A stretch of 64,000 nucleotides of DNA, from positions 137,903 through 201,902 of the forward strand of contig JAAUZT010000011.1 in assembly GCA_014804485.1 (NCBI GenBank), in the 5' to 3' direction. The stretch comes from Lachnospiraceae bacterium. Lineage in GTDB: Bacteria; Bacillota; Clostridia; Lachnospirales; Lachnospiraceae. The notes under the pieces were generated by a model, which worked only from the letters and a program-made list of their open reading frames with translations, was not told the origin of the DNA and searched no databases. Below are positions 17,722 through 26,163 of this stretch, one piece after another (the first letter of the stretch is position 1; the number at the start of each line of letters is the position of its first letter). The position numbers and the translations under genes were made by a program.

Positions 17722-18924
17722 TTACTCACTTCGCGCTACGTTTTTCAGTAATTCCCTCAAACCCTGATTTTTATTTTCTGACTTATCAATATCCATGCAA
17801 AGAGAAGAATCATCTTTATTACGCCACACAGAGCACTCGCCGATGGCACTCATATCTCTCCACAGTGTAAACACACCTTTCTCGGTAATACCGCTCCATT
17901 CTTCCACGCTGCCGGTATAATCCACAGTGTTCGCATACAGCTCACCGTCATACAGACCGTTGCTGAAATTGCCGACCACATTCTGTAAGATCCGCTCCCT
18001 TACCTGCAGCTTAGAGATGTCCACATCATAGTGTTCCGCCCCATTTCCATTCGGCAGATCGTCCGCCCATTCACCGCTGTAACTGTGCTCCGTATATTTA
18101 CCCATGGCATTGCTCTTATTCTTCTTACCGATATAGAATCTGAACCATGTTCCGTTGCCGCTTCTTACACCGTTTGCCCAGCCGCCGTAATAGTAACTGT
18201 TATTCTCATAGATTGCCAGCCCTTGTCCGTGCGGCAGTCCGTCACTGTTCACATCCCCGTTATAATAATACTTGTCTGTGCCTTCCAGTTCCTCAGACAG
18301 TTTCACATACCGCTTTAAGTGCGCCAGATCCCAGATGGCAGCCTGATTATTATCTGCAAAATAAGGCAGCGCCTCATTTAAAATGAATTCCTTGCTGTAT
18401 GCTACATCGCTTTCGTCTTCTATATCGACCACGATTGCTGTCTTATCGCTGTCGCTTGCCACAAAAGTATCATCCGGATCAGTGTCCGTCTCTGTTTTCT
18501 GCCCGCTCTCTGCCCCGGCCTTCTCCTCACTCGTCTGCTCCGGTGCCTCCACAGAAACGGTCTCTCCGGACATTCCGGAGACATAATCGTTCTGTTTCTG
18601 CTCCTGCGCATACTGCGTGATATCCTGCTGTAGATCATTTGCTCCGGTCTGTGCCGCTCTCTTTCGACCAGGCAGCAGAAACAGCAGCACAATGATACAT
18701 ATTAAAAGCACCGCAATGATTCCCAGCAGTACCGGCGTCATAAACGGCTTCTGCAATATCTCCGCCAGACCACCACCGACTTCTTCCACTTCATCATCCT
18801 GCGTTTGATCAAGCTCCTCCATCGGGATTTCGCTCTGCTCGCTTTGCTTTGTATGCAATTCTGACTTAATATCATCACGCCAATCATCCTGATCCGTGTG
18901 AGGTTTTCGTTCCATCAAATTCAT
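17722..18924 (-). CDS. Membrane-anchored protein with MORN-like repeats
   Basis: About 400 residues. An acidic cytoplasmic region (1-60) is followed by one membrane helix (VLLGIIAVLLICIIVLLFLL) and an extracytoplasmic part. After a Glu/Thr-rich linker come MORN-like units: YYYNGDVNSDGLPHGQGLAIY, YYYGGWANGVRSGNGTWF and YSGEWADDLPNGNGAEHY. Such repeats form beta-hairpin rods and usually act in protein or lipid binding. I prefer ATG 18924; an upstream GTG (18933) lies too close to the AAAGG. It lies upstream of the zinc-ribbon gene with a 117-base gap. The role is unknown; a cell-envelope or sporulation scaffold is only a guess. Confidence 0.75.
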   Translation of the reverse strand: MNLMERKPHTDQDDWRDDIKSELHTKQSEQSEIPMEELDQTQDDEVEEVGGGLAEILQKPFMTPVLLGIIAVLLICIIVLLFLLPGRKRAAQTGANDLQQDITQYAQEQKQNDYVSGMSGETVSVEAPEQTSEEKAGAESGQKTETDTDPDDTFVASDSDKTAIVVDIEDESDVAYSKEFILNEALPYFADNNQAAIWDLAHLKRYVKLSEELEGTDKYYYNGDVNSDGLPHGQGLAIYENNSYYYGGWANGVRSGNGTWFRFYIGKKNKSNAMGKYTEHSYSGEWADDLPNGNGAEHYDVDISKLQVRERILQNVVGNFSNGLYDGELYANTVDYTGSVEEWSGITEKGVFTLWRDMSAIGECSVWRNKDDSSLCMDIDKSENKNQGLRELLKNVARSE

Positions 18925-18944
18925 AGGCCACACTTACCTTTCTC

Positions 18945-19238
18945 TTAATAATCCAGGCAGACTCTCCCCTCTGTCACCGTTCCGATATATTTTGCAGCCG
19001 CAACATGTGCAGGGTGCACCTGATAGTTCTGCAGATCCTCCGCGCTTTCAAACACCGAGATCAATCCGATATCCTTATTACTTGAGACAAGCGGTGATGT
19101 TACCACCTGCAGCGACACCACGCCCGACACCTGCTCTTTTACACCTTCCAGTTCTCTATTAATACGCTCCGCCGCTTCCTTTTTCTCCTGATCGGATAAC
19201 TCTGCCTTCCAGTTCCACAATACAATATGATTTACCAT
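18945..19238 (-). CDS. Dabb family (stress-responsive alpha/beta barrel) protein
   Basis: A 97-residue dimeric-barrel protein of the Dabb family: MVNHIVLWNWK at the start, the central SVFESAEDLQNYQVHPAHVA and the ending TVTEGRVCLDY are typical. Members are small cytoplasmic ferredoxin-like folds; some are stress-induced, others have enzymatic roles, so no reaction is assigned. The GAAAGGA ribosome-binding site lies eight bases before the ATG. It is the most upstream gene of this run and faces the gene-free stretch 19239-19605. Confidence 0.88.
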   Translation of the reverse strand: MVNHIVLWNWKAELSDQEKKEAAERINRELEGVKEQVSGVVSLQVVTSPLVSSNKDIGLISVFESAEDLQNYQVHPAHVAAAKYIGTVTEGRVCLDY

Positions 19239-19307
19239 TTTCTTAATCCTTTCTCATCCATTATACTTGTCAATCCTTAATAAACTACTATACAAATTAT
19301 TAAGATT

Positions 19308-19396
19308 TTCGTAACTATTTAGAACTCTTGTTCTTCACAGTTACGAAGCACCTTCTGAACAGTTATAGATTTGCTTACTTATTTTTGACACTGTTC
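19308..19396. repeat. Two adjacent hairpins in the intergenic stretch
   Basis: TTCGTAACT (19308-19316) and AGTTACGAA (19339-19347) are a perfect 9-bp inverted repeat. Centred within it GAAC (19322-19325) pairs with GTTC (19330-19333), leaving symmetrical 5-base internal loops. Next to it GAACAGT (19357-19363) pairs with ACTGTTC (19390-19396). Neither is followed by a T-tract. They lie between the Dabb promoter region and palindromic element copy 1. Confidence 0.6.
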
Positions 19397-19419
19397 AAGC
19401 TAACCTAGCCAATACCTAA

Positions 19420-19558
19420 GCACAGATGAAAGTTAATATCTTAAAGAGCCCCTCAAAAAGCGTCGGCACTTAACGAGGTTTCTCACGAGTTTAGTGTCCG
19501 CTACGCTTTTTGCGGAGCGAAAGCGCGGCTCCGTAGATATTAACTTTTATCGCTGCGT
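19420..19558. repeat. Palindromic dispersed element, copy 1
   Basis: This 139-base element folds into one long interrupted hairpin. The outer arms are GCACAGATGAAAGTTAATAT (from 19420) and the AGATATTAACTTTTATC region ending near 19558. The next stem is AAAAAGCGT (19455-19463) with ACGCTTTTT (19503-19511). The innermost stem is GGCACTTAAC (19465-19474) with GTTTAGTGTC (19489-19498). A side hairpin CGGAGC/GCTCCG lies in the 3' arm. A second copy is at 61686-61821; shared blocks include CCCCTCAAAAAGCGT, CTCACGAGT and CGCTACGCTTTTTGCGGAGCGA. The remaining intergenic bases (19239-19605) hold the hairpins described separately and no gene. Confidence 0.85.
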
Positions 19559-19571
19559 ACCATTTAGATAA

Positions 19572-19593
19572 AGCTGTGGAATACTCCACAGCT
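19572..19593 (-). terminator. Probable terminator of the nfn operon
   Basis: Perfect inverted repeat AGCTGTGGA (19572-19580) and TCCACAGCT (19585-19593) with a 4-base loop, about 13 bases after the nfnB stop. On the minus strand it is followed by TTATCTAAAT, a weak T-rich tail. Confidence 0.6.
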
Positions 19594-19605
19594 CTATCAT
19601 TTGCA

Positions 19606-20994
19606 CTATTTGGACAAATACTCATCAATCCCTTTTGCCGCCGCTTTACCCGCCCCCATGGCAAGTATCACGGTAGCAGCTCCCGTCACAGCATCGCCGC
19701 CCGCGTAGACACCTTCTTTGCTCGTCCTACCGAACTCTTCCTCTGCAACGATACATTTATATTTATTGACTTCCAAACCTTTCGTGGTGGAAGATATAAG
19801 CGGATTCGGTGATGTACCGAGAGACATAATAACCGTATCCACTTCCATTGTAAACTCGGAACCTTCGATCACTACGGGACGTCTTCTGCCGGAAGCGTCA
19901 GGCTCTCCCAGCTCCATCCGTACACACTTGATACCGCACACCCATCCGTTCTCATCCTCGAGGATCTCTGTCGGGTTAGTAAGCAGATCAAAGATAATAC
20001 CTTCTTCCTTGGCATGATGCACTTCTTCCACACGGGCCGGAAGTTCTTCTTCGCTTCTGCGATATACAATATGCACCTCCGCGCCGAGACGAAGCGCTGT
20101 TCTTGCGGCATCCATCGCCACATTACCGCCACCTACGACCGCTACCTTCTTGCCTCTCATGATAGGTGTATTGGATTCCTCGTCAAATGCCTTCATCAGA
20201 TTACTTCTTGTCAGATATTCGTTGGCGGAGAATACGCCGTTTGCCTGTTCGCCGGGAATTCCCATGAATTTCGGCAGACCGGCTCCTGAACCGATAAATA
20301 CGGCATCGAATCCTTCTTCCTCCAGAAGTTCATCTATTGTGACGGATTTACCCACCACTACATTCGTCTCGATCTTAACACCCAGAGACTGTACATTCTC
20401 GATTTCTTTGGCAACCACATCCTTCTTCGGAAGTCGGAATTCAGGAATGCCATACACAAGTACGCCGCCTGCCTCATGCAGCGCTTCAAAGATGGTGACA
20501 TCATAGCCCATCTTAGCCAGATCTCCTGCACAGGTCAGCCCGGACGGACCGGAACCAATCACCGCCACCTTCTTGCCCTTCTTCTCCTTCGCACCTTCGG
20601 GCTTAACACCATTCTCCCGCGCCCAGTCAGCCACAAAGCGCTCCAGTTTACCGATAGAGATAGGCTCACCTTTGATACCGCGGATACATTTACCTTCACA
20701 TTGGCTCTCCTGCGGGCAGACACGTCCGCATACCGCCGGAAGTGCGGAAGATTCACTGATAATCTGATATGCCGCAGCAATATCTCCTTCTTTTACTTTC
20801 TCGATAAATCCGGGTATATTGATTGCTACAGGGCAGCCCTTGATACACTGTGCATTCTTACAGTTGATACAGCGGGTCGCCTCGCACATTGCTTCCTCTT
20901 TATCATATCCCAGACATACTTCCTCAAAATTTGTTGCACGTACCTTGGCATCCTGTTCACGGACGGGTACTTTCTTTAATACATCTGCTTCCAT
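19606..20994 (-). CDS. nfnB: NADPH-binding large subunit of an NfnAB-type transhydrogenase (GltA-like)
   Basis: A 462-residue flavoprotein of the glutamate-synthase small-subunit family. An N-terminal iron-sulphur domain carries CINCKNAQCIKGCP and CGRVCPQESQCEGKC. Two dinucleotide folds follow: VAVIGSGPSGLTCAGDLAKMG (FAD) and VAVVGGGNVAMDAARTALRLG (NADPH). The C-terminus has GVYAGGDAVTGAATVILAMGAG. Next to an NfnA-like gene it fits NfnB of the electron-bifurcating NADH-dependent ferredoxin:NADP oxidoreductase. The alternative is a stand-alone GltA-type glutamate synthase, but no large GltB partner is visible. The start is ATG 20994 after GGAGAGGA; its A is shared with the stop of nfnA. Confidence 0.85.
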   Translation of the reverse strand: MEADVLKKVPVREQDAKVRATNFEEVCLGYDKEEAMCEATRCINCKNAQCIKGCPVAINIPGFIEKVKEGDIAAAYQIISESSALPAVCGRVCPQESQCEGKCIRGIKGEPISIGKLERFVADWARENGVKPEGAKEKKGKKVAVIGSGPSGLTCAGDLAKMGYDVTIFEALHEAGGVLVYGIPEFRLPKKDVVAKEIENVQSLGVKIETNVVVGKSVTIDELLEEEGFDAVFIGSGAGLPKFMGIPGEQANGVFSANEYLTRSNLMKAFDEESNTPIMRGKKVAVVGGGNVAMDAARTALRLGAEVHIVYRRSEEELPARVEEVHHAKEEGIIFDLLTNPTEILEDENGWVCGIKCVRMELGEPDASGRRRPVVIEGSEFTMEVDTVIMSLGTSPNPLISSTTKGLEVNKYKCIVAEEEFGRTSKEGVYAGGDAVTGAATVILAMGAGKAAAKGIDEYLSK

Positions 20995-21884
20995 TATTCC
21001 TCTCCTCCGCAATTTCCGCATCCGCCATGATGGGTATTACCCTCTTGTGCCTTTAAGAATGCTCTTCCCTCTTTCGTCTTATAGATCTGCTGGCGTTTCA
21101 TTGCCTGATCAAAATCTACTTTATGCCCGTCAAATTCCGGACCGTCCACACAGGCAAACTTAACCTCCCCATCTACTGTCAGACGACATGCACCGCACAT
21201 ACCGGTTCCATCCACCATGATCGGGTTCATACTTACTACCGTGGGCAGATCATATTTCTTAGTCGTAAGACATACGAATTTCATCATAATCATGGGTCCG
21301 ATGGCTACACATACATCATAACTCTTGCCTTCCTCCGTGATCAGGTCGTCGATCACCTTCGTCACCATGCCGCTTCTGCCATAAGAACCGTCATCCGTCG
21401 TGATATAGAGATTTCCTGCAACCGCCTTCATCTCTTCTTCCATAATCAGCAGATCCTTCGTCTTTGCGCCTACGATCACATCTGCCTCTATTCCATGCTC
21501 ATGCAGCCATTTCACCTGCGGATATACCGGTGCCGTGCCGAGTCCGCCCGCTACAAACAGAATTTTCTTTTGACGCAGACTCTCTATCTCTTCTTCCACA
21601 AATTCGGAAGGGCATCCCAGCGGTCCCACAAAATCGTGGAAGCTGTCGCCGGTCTTAAGGTTACGCATCTTCTCTGTCGCCGCACCTACCACCTGCACTA
21701 CAATTGTGATCGTACCCGCCGTCCTGTCATAATCGCATATGGTCAGCGGAATGCGCTCGCTGTCTTCGTCCATTCTGACGATTACAAATTGTCCCGGTTG
21801 ACAGGCCTTCGCAACCCGTGGAGCTTCAACGTCCATCAGATAGATGTTCGTCGTAAGTTCTTCAGCTTTCAATATCTTGTACAT
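20994..21884 (-). CDS. nfnA: NfnA-type FAD/NAD-binding [2Fe-2S] subunit
   Basis: A 296-residue ferredoxin-NAD reductase-like protein. The N-terminal FAD-binding barrel has RIPLTICDYD, the NAD-binding domain has FVAGGLGTAPVYPQVKWLHE, and the C-terminal [2Fe-2S] site is MCGACRLTVDGEVKFACVDGPEFDGH. The tail ends with a Cys/Gly-rich HHGGCGNCGGEE. With NfnB it would couple ferredoxin and NADH oxidation to NADP reduction in the cytoplasm. I start at ATG 21884, where GGAGGAAAAG precedes; the open frame extends 24 codons further without a ribosome-binding site. Other names in use are sulfide dehydrogenase subunit or PyrK-like protein, but no pyrD is near. Confidence 0.86.
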   Translation of the reverse strand: MYKILKAEELTTNIYLMDVEAPRVAKACQPGQFVIVRMDEDSERIPLTICDYDRTAGTITIVVQVVGAATEKMRNLKTGDSFHDFVGPLGCPSEFVEEEIESLRQKKILFVAGGLGTAPVYPQVKWLHEHGIEADVIVGAKTKDLLIMEEEMKAVAGNLYITTDDGSYGRSGMVTKVIDDLITEEGKSYDVCVAIGPMIMMKFVCLTTKKYDLPTVVSMNPIMVDGTGMCGACRLTVDGEVKFACVDGPEFDGHKVDFDQAMKRQQIYKTKEGRAFLKAQEGNTHHGGCGNCGGEE

Positions 21885-21983
21885 TGTTACTTTTCCTCCT
21901 AAACTGATATCCCTGTTTATCCAATACGCACCCGGATTACATGATATGCCTATCATATACAGAATTAAGCACGCACCTTACTT

Positions 21984-22012
21984 ATGATAAAAGAACTTCC
22001 TTGTTTTTGCAA
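21984..22012 (-). promoter_or_regulatory. Probable sigma-A promoter of nfnAB
   Basis: On the minus strand TTGCAA (22007-22012) and TATCAT (21984-21989) lie 17 bases apart, about 100 bases before the nfnA start. Confidence 0.5.
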
Positions 22013-22063
22013 CTCTTTTCTGTTAATACCAGATTTTTACTCAAAGCACCGCATGGAACAGAC

Positions 22064-23515
22064 TTATATGGGAATCGCTATAAATGCGCCTTTATCATCA
22101 TATCCAAGCTGCGCCGCCTCGCCGGTGTAGATCTGAATCAGGAATACCTTATCCGTGCGGCTCAACATTCCCGTTCCGTCGTCATAATACTCATAGATCG
22201 TATAATAGTCATCTGCCCCGCCCACTCTCAGTACAGAGCTGAACTGATAGCTAAATGTTCCGTTCTGTCGTTGATTGTGCCCCTCGGTATCTTCCAGATA
22301 TCCGTTTTCCACCAGCCGGTCTACCAGATTCGATACTGCCTGGGCAGTAGATATGGCGCCCGGCAGCCTTAACGTATATGTACGCAGTGTTACTTCACTG
22401 GACACGCCCTCTTCACTGATATTGACGAATTTAAAAAGTGTCTTTCCCAGCGGCATGGGAATCGGTCCGGTATACGGCACACTGTCCGCTGTCGGCTCGG
22501 ATTCATCTGTGGTATAGTAGATCTTACATCCCTCTATTCCCTCTACCGCAATCATCGTCGGTTCCGTATACTCCCCACTGTAGAGTTCAACCTCCGGAGC
22601 ATTCGGTACCGGCAGATTAATGATATACTTCTTACTGACGATCTCGCTCTCTATTCCATAATCGTTGACGAAAAAGGCGCTGATCGTATACTCTCCTGTC
22701 TCCAGGAATAACGGAGCGGTATAGATCGTACTGTTCTTCGTAGGTTTCGTTCCGTCCATCGTGTAGTAGATGGTGCCGGAAGTATTAGAGCTGAGTTTCA
22801 AAGGGATAACTTCGGCATAGCTTCCTTCCACATAACTGAATTCCGGCTCCATGGCGAGATATCCCTGAAACATATTGACGATCCCATCCTCCGGGCAGTT
22901 TCGCAAAAGCTCGTTGATCTGACCGTACATCTCCTGATTCGCATAGATCGTCACGATCTTATTATATGCCTTCTCCAGATCTTCATATGGAAAATCGCCT
23001 CGTTCTATGATCCGATACAGAACCTGAAGCGCCGAATCATTATCCTGCTGTAGATAATAATAATCCGCTTCCAGAAAAAGAATCTGTGCCACATCGGGAT
23101 ATTTCACATACGCGGTTTCCAGACAGGCAATCGCCTCACCATAAGACTCATCTGCGGCATATTCCTGTGCCTTCTTAATCTGATATTCCACTGTCCTGAT
23201 ATGGTAGGCATACGCACTGTAGGAAAGTAGTCCCACCACACATATGAGCACAACACTGGCAATCACCCAAATCTTCCTACCGTCTTCATCCGAAGCATTA
23301 TGTTCCTGTGTCTTCTGCTCTTTACTTTCCCCGTCTTCCCGCGCTCTCCCCTGTGTGTCTTCCCCTTCCTGCAACGCTGCAAGTGTGGACAAGGTTTCCG
23401 TTATGCTGTTTTCTATCTCCGGCTCAAAGTCCGGCACGATTCGAATCTCTTCACCGCATTTCTCGCAGATCAGATATCCTTCCTTTAACTCATTTCCACA
23501 ATGGGGACACTTCAT
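22064..23515 (-). CDS. Zinc-ribbon, TPR-like and CHB_HEX-domain membrane protein
   Basis: A 483-residue protein of mixed build. Residues 1-25 are a zinc ribbon (CPHCGNELKEGYLICEKCGEE). After an acidic linker a membrane helix follows (IWVIASVVLICVVGLLSYSAYAY, near 83-105). Residues 115-210 look like tetratricopeptide helices (KAQEYAADESYGEAIACLETAY). Two CHB_HEX_C-type beta-sandwich units come next: GTIYYTMDGTKPTKNSTIYT and CKIYYTTDESEPTADSVPYT. The C-terminal ~100 residues resemble a small SH3- or PepSY-like fold but I do not recognise it. The protein would face outward with the ribbon inside. The role is unknown; it follows folD with a 33-base gap. Confidence 0.75.
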   Translation of the reverse strand: MKCPHCGNELKEGYLICEKCGEEIRIVPDFEPEIENSITETLSTLAALQEGEDTQGRAREDGESKEQKTQEHNASDEDGRKIWVIASVVLICVVGLLSYSAYAYHIRTVEYQIKKAQEYAADESYGEAIACLETAYVKYPDVAQILFLEADYYYLQQDNDSALQVLYRIIERGDFPYEDLEKAYNKIVTIYANQEMYGQINELLRNCPEDGIVNMFQGYLAMEPEFSYVEGSYAEVIPLKLSSNTSGTIYYTMDGTKPTKNSTIYTAPLFLETGEYTISAFFVNDYGIESEIVSKKYIINLPVPNAPEVELYSGEYTEPTMIAVEGIEGCKIYYTTDESEPTADSVPYTGPIPMPLGKTLFKFVNISEEGVSSEVTLRTYTLRLPGAISTAQAVSNLVDRLVENGYLEDTEGHNQRQNGTFSYQFSSVLRVGGADDYYTIYEYYDDGTGMLSRTDKVFLIQIYTGEAAQLGYDDKGAFIAIPI

Positions 23516-23548
23516 AATAGTTCCCTTTCTCTCTCGACCACTGAAAGA

Positions 23549-24391
23549 TTATTGCGCTTTTCCCGCTTCCACACAGTTGTGCATAAGCATTGCTATCGTC
23601 ATGGGACCCACGCCTCCCGGCACGGGCGTTATGGCACTGCAAACCGACGCCACATCGTCATAATCCACATCACCGCATAACTTATTATTCTCATTGCGGT
23701 GGATACCTACATCTATTACCACCGCCCCCTCTTTCACATATTCCTTCGTAATCATCTTAGGTCTGCCCACCGCGACAATCAGAATATCCGCTCTTTTTGT
23801 CACCTCTTTCAGATCCTTAGTTCGGGAATGGGCAACCGTTACCGTCCCATTCTCCCGCAGAAGCAGCAATGCCATAGGTTTTCCCACGATATTACTTCTT
23901 CCGATCACGACACATTCTTTAGCGGCAATCTCAATTCCGGAACGTTTTAGCAACTGAATAATACCGGCCGGTGTACAGGAAACAAAACCGGGTTGACCGA
24001 TACAGAGCGCACCGACACTCTGCGGATGGAATCCGTCCACATCCTTCTTCGGATCGATCGCCCGTATCACCTCGTCTTCGTCAATATGTTTCGGAAGCGG
24101 AAGTTGTACCAGAATACCATTAACTTCTTTTTTCTCATTCAAATCTCTGATCAGCTTAAGCAGCTCCTCCTGTGTCGTCTCCTCCGGCAGCTCATACGAC
24201 TGAGAATCGATACCGATATAGGCACAGGCCTTTTTCTTATTTCCTACATACACACTGGAAGCCGGATCATTTCCCACCTGAATCACTGCCAGGCATATAT
24301 GAATATGCTCTTCTTTCAGTTTTCCGACCTCTATCTTTAATTCCTCTTTGATCGCCGTAGAGATTGCCTTACCGTCAATGATCTGTGGCAT
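23549..24391 (-). CDS. folD: Bifunctional methylene-THF dehydrogenase/methenyl-THF cyclohydrolase
   Basis: A 280-residue cytosolic one-carbon enzyme that oxidises 5,10-methylene-THF with NADP and hydrolyses the methenyl product to 10-formyl-THF. It has the catalytic SVYVGNKKKACAYIGI (the lysine in Y-V-x-x-K), the NADP-binding CVVIGRSNIVGKPMALLL and the closing TPVPGGVGPMTIAMLMHN. A GGGAGGA ribosome-binding site precedes the ATG. It lies 26 bases downstream of fhs, so the two consecutive pathway enzymes are co-expressed. Confidence 0.97.
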   Translation of the reverse strand: MPQIIDGKAISTAIKEELKIEVGKLKEEHIHICLAVIQVGNDPASSVYVGNKKKACAYIGIDSQSYELPEETTQEELLKLIRDLNEKKEVNGILVQLPLPKHIDEDEVIRAIDPKKDVDGFHPQSVGALCIGQPGFVSCTPAGIIQLLKRSGIEIAAKECVVIGRSNIVGKPMALLLLRENGTVTVAHSRTKDLKEVTKRADILIVAVGRPKMITKEYVKEGAVVIDVGIHRNENNKLCGDVDYDDVASVCSAITPVPGGVGPMTIAMLMHNCVEAGKAQ

Positions 24392-24417
24392 AATCCGCGT
24401 CCTCCCTTTTTCATATT

Positions 24418-26088
24418 TTAAAATAAACCTGTAATTACTCCGCTCTCATTCACGTCAATCTGGTAAGCTGCCGGATTCTTAGGAAGTCCGGGCATAGTCA
24501 TGACCGTTCCGGTCAGTGCAACCACGAATCCTGCACCGGCAGCCACATATACCTCTCGCACATTCATGTTAAATCCCACTGGCCTGCCCAGAAGCGCCGG
24601 ATCGTCTGACAGAGAATACTGCGTCTTCGCCATGCACACCGGCATATCACCGAATCCCATTTCCTGCAGCTTCTTAAGCTGCCGCTCCGCCGCCGGCGAA
24701 TAAGACACTCCTCCAGCGCCATATATCTCTGCAGCAACCGTCTCAATTTTCTCTCTAAGAGACAGGCCATCCTCATATAGTACTTTAAAATGACTTTCTT
24801 TATGTTCCAACGTATCAAGCACCTTCGTAGCAAGTTCTACCCCTCCGGCACCGCCTTTCTCCCAAACCTCGGAGATTGCGAACTCACAGTCTCTGTCCTG
24901 ACAGAACTTGCGCACATATCCGATCTCCGCCTCCGTATCGGTTACGAAAGAATTGAGTGCAACTACGATCGGCACACCGTATTTATGAAGATTCTCAATA
25001 TGTTTTTCGAGATTAACAATGCCGGCCTCCAGCGCAATCAGATTTTCTTTGCTAAGCTCGCTTTTTGCCACTCCTCCATTGTACTTTAATGCGCGGACCG
25101 TGGCAACCAGTACTACCGCATCGGGTTTCAGTCCCGCCATACGGCATTTAATATCAAAAAATTTCTCTGCACCCAGATCAGCGCCGAACCCGGCCTCCGT
25201 AATAACATAGTCCGCCATCTTAAGCGCTGTCTTCGTGGCGCGGATCGAATTGCAGCCGTGCGCAATATTGGCAAACGGTCCACCGTGTACCAGTGCCGGT
25301 GTGTGCTCCAATGTCTGAATCAGATTCGGTTTCATGGCATCTTTAAGTAATGCCGCCATTGCGCCTACCGCTTTCAAATCTGATGCCGTCACCGGTCCGC
25401 CCTGATAATCATAGGCAACAATGATCTTGCCCAGCCTGTCCTTTAGATCCGTCATATCGGAGGCTAAACAGAGTATCGCCATAATCTCGGATGCCACTGT
25501 AATAACAAAATGATCTTCCCGCACTACGCCGTCCGTCCTGCCGCCGAGCCCGACGATCACATTGCGCAGCGCCCTGTCATTCATATCCAGACAGCGCTTC
25601 CACACGATCTGTCTGGGATCAATATTCAGCTCGTTTCCCTGCTGGATGTGGTTATCCAAGATCGCGGCCAGCAGATTATTGGCTGAGGTAATGGCATGAA
25701 AATCTCCGGTAAAGTGCAGATTCAGATCTTCCATGGGCACTACCTGCGCATAGCCCCCGCCTGCGGCACCGCCCTTAATCCCGAAACACGGACCGAGAGA
25801 CGGCTCTCTGAGGGCGATAACCGCCTTTTTCCCCATCTTTCCGAACGCCTGACCGAGCCCGACGCTTGTAGTGGTCTTACCCTCTCCGGCGGGCGTGGGA
25901 TTGATTGCTGTCACGAGAATCAATTTACCGTCAGGATTATTCTGAATACGCTCTATGTATTCATCCGATATTTTAGCCTTATATCTGCCATACAGTTCCA
26001 GATCATCCGGTCCGACTCCGATTTGTCCGGCAACATCCGCAATATTCTCAAGAACCGCTTCCTGTGCAATTTCAATATCTGTTTTCAA
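24418..26088 (-). CDS. fhs: Formate--tetrahydrofolate ligase
   Basis: A 556-residue enzyme that makes 10-formyl-THF from formate, ATP and THF. The nucleotide loop reads [19 protein letters not shown]; other blocks are [23 protein letters not shown] and [20 protein letters not shown] place the start at TTG 26088 ([11 protein letters not shown]), because AGGAAACGGGC precedes it and the resulting length is the family norm; an ATG 22 codons upstream would add residues foreign to the family. It is upstream of folD. In acetogens the pair belongs to the methyl branch of the Wood-Ljungdahl pathway, but here it may only serve purine and formyl-Met synthesis. Confidence 0.96.
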   Translation of the reverse strand: MKTDIEIAQEAVLENIADVAGQIGVGPDDLELYGRYKAKISDEYIERIQNNPDGKLILVTAINPTPAGEGKTTTSVGLGQAFGKMGKKAVIALREPSLGPCFGIKGGAAGGGYAQVVPMEDLNLHFTGDFHAITSANNLLAAILDNHIQQGNELNIDPRQIVWKRCLDMNDRALRNVIVGLGGRTDGVVREDHFVITVASEIMAILCLASDMTDLKDRLGKIIVAYDYQGGPVTASDLKAVGAMAALLKDAMKPNLIQTLEHTPALVHGGPFANIAHGCNSIRATKTALKMADYVITEAGFGADLGAEKFFDIKCRMAGLKPDAVVLVATVRALKYNGGVAKSELSKENLIALEAGIVNLEKHIENLHKYGVPIVVALNSFVTDTEAEIGYVRKFCQDRDCEFAISEVWEKGGAGGVELATKVLDTLEHKESHFKVLYEDGLSLREKIETVAAEIYGAGGVSYSPAAERQLKKLQEMGFGDMPVCMAKTQYSLSDDPALLGRPVGFNMNVREVYVAAGAGFVVALTGTVMTMPGLPKNPAAYQIDVNESGVITGLF

Positions 26089-26163
26089 GCCCGTTTCCTG
26101 CCTTTCTGTTTTTCCTGAAAAACAAATGAATACTTTGCGCCGCTTGCTCTTCACGAGCGGCTG

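Noticed and set aside
21123-21902. 259-codon plus-strand frame opposite nfnA
   Set aside because: Antisense to clearly conserved NfnA motifs; no ribosome-binding site.
26089-26163. Folate-type riboswitch before fhs
   Set aside because: The 75 bases hold only a GCCGCT/AGCGGC hairpin at the ftsK end and lack conserved tetrahydrofolate-riboswitch elements; the hairpin has no T-tract either.
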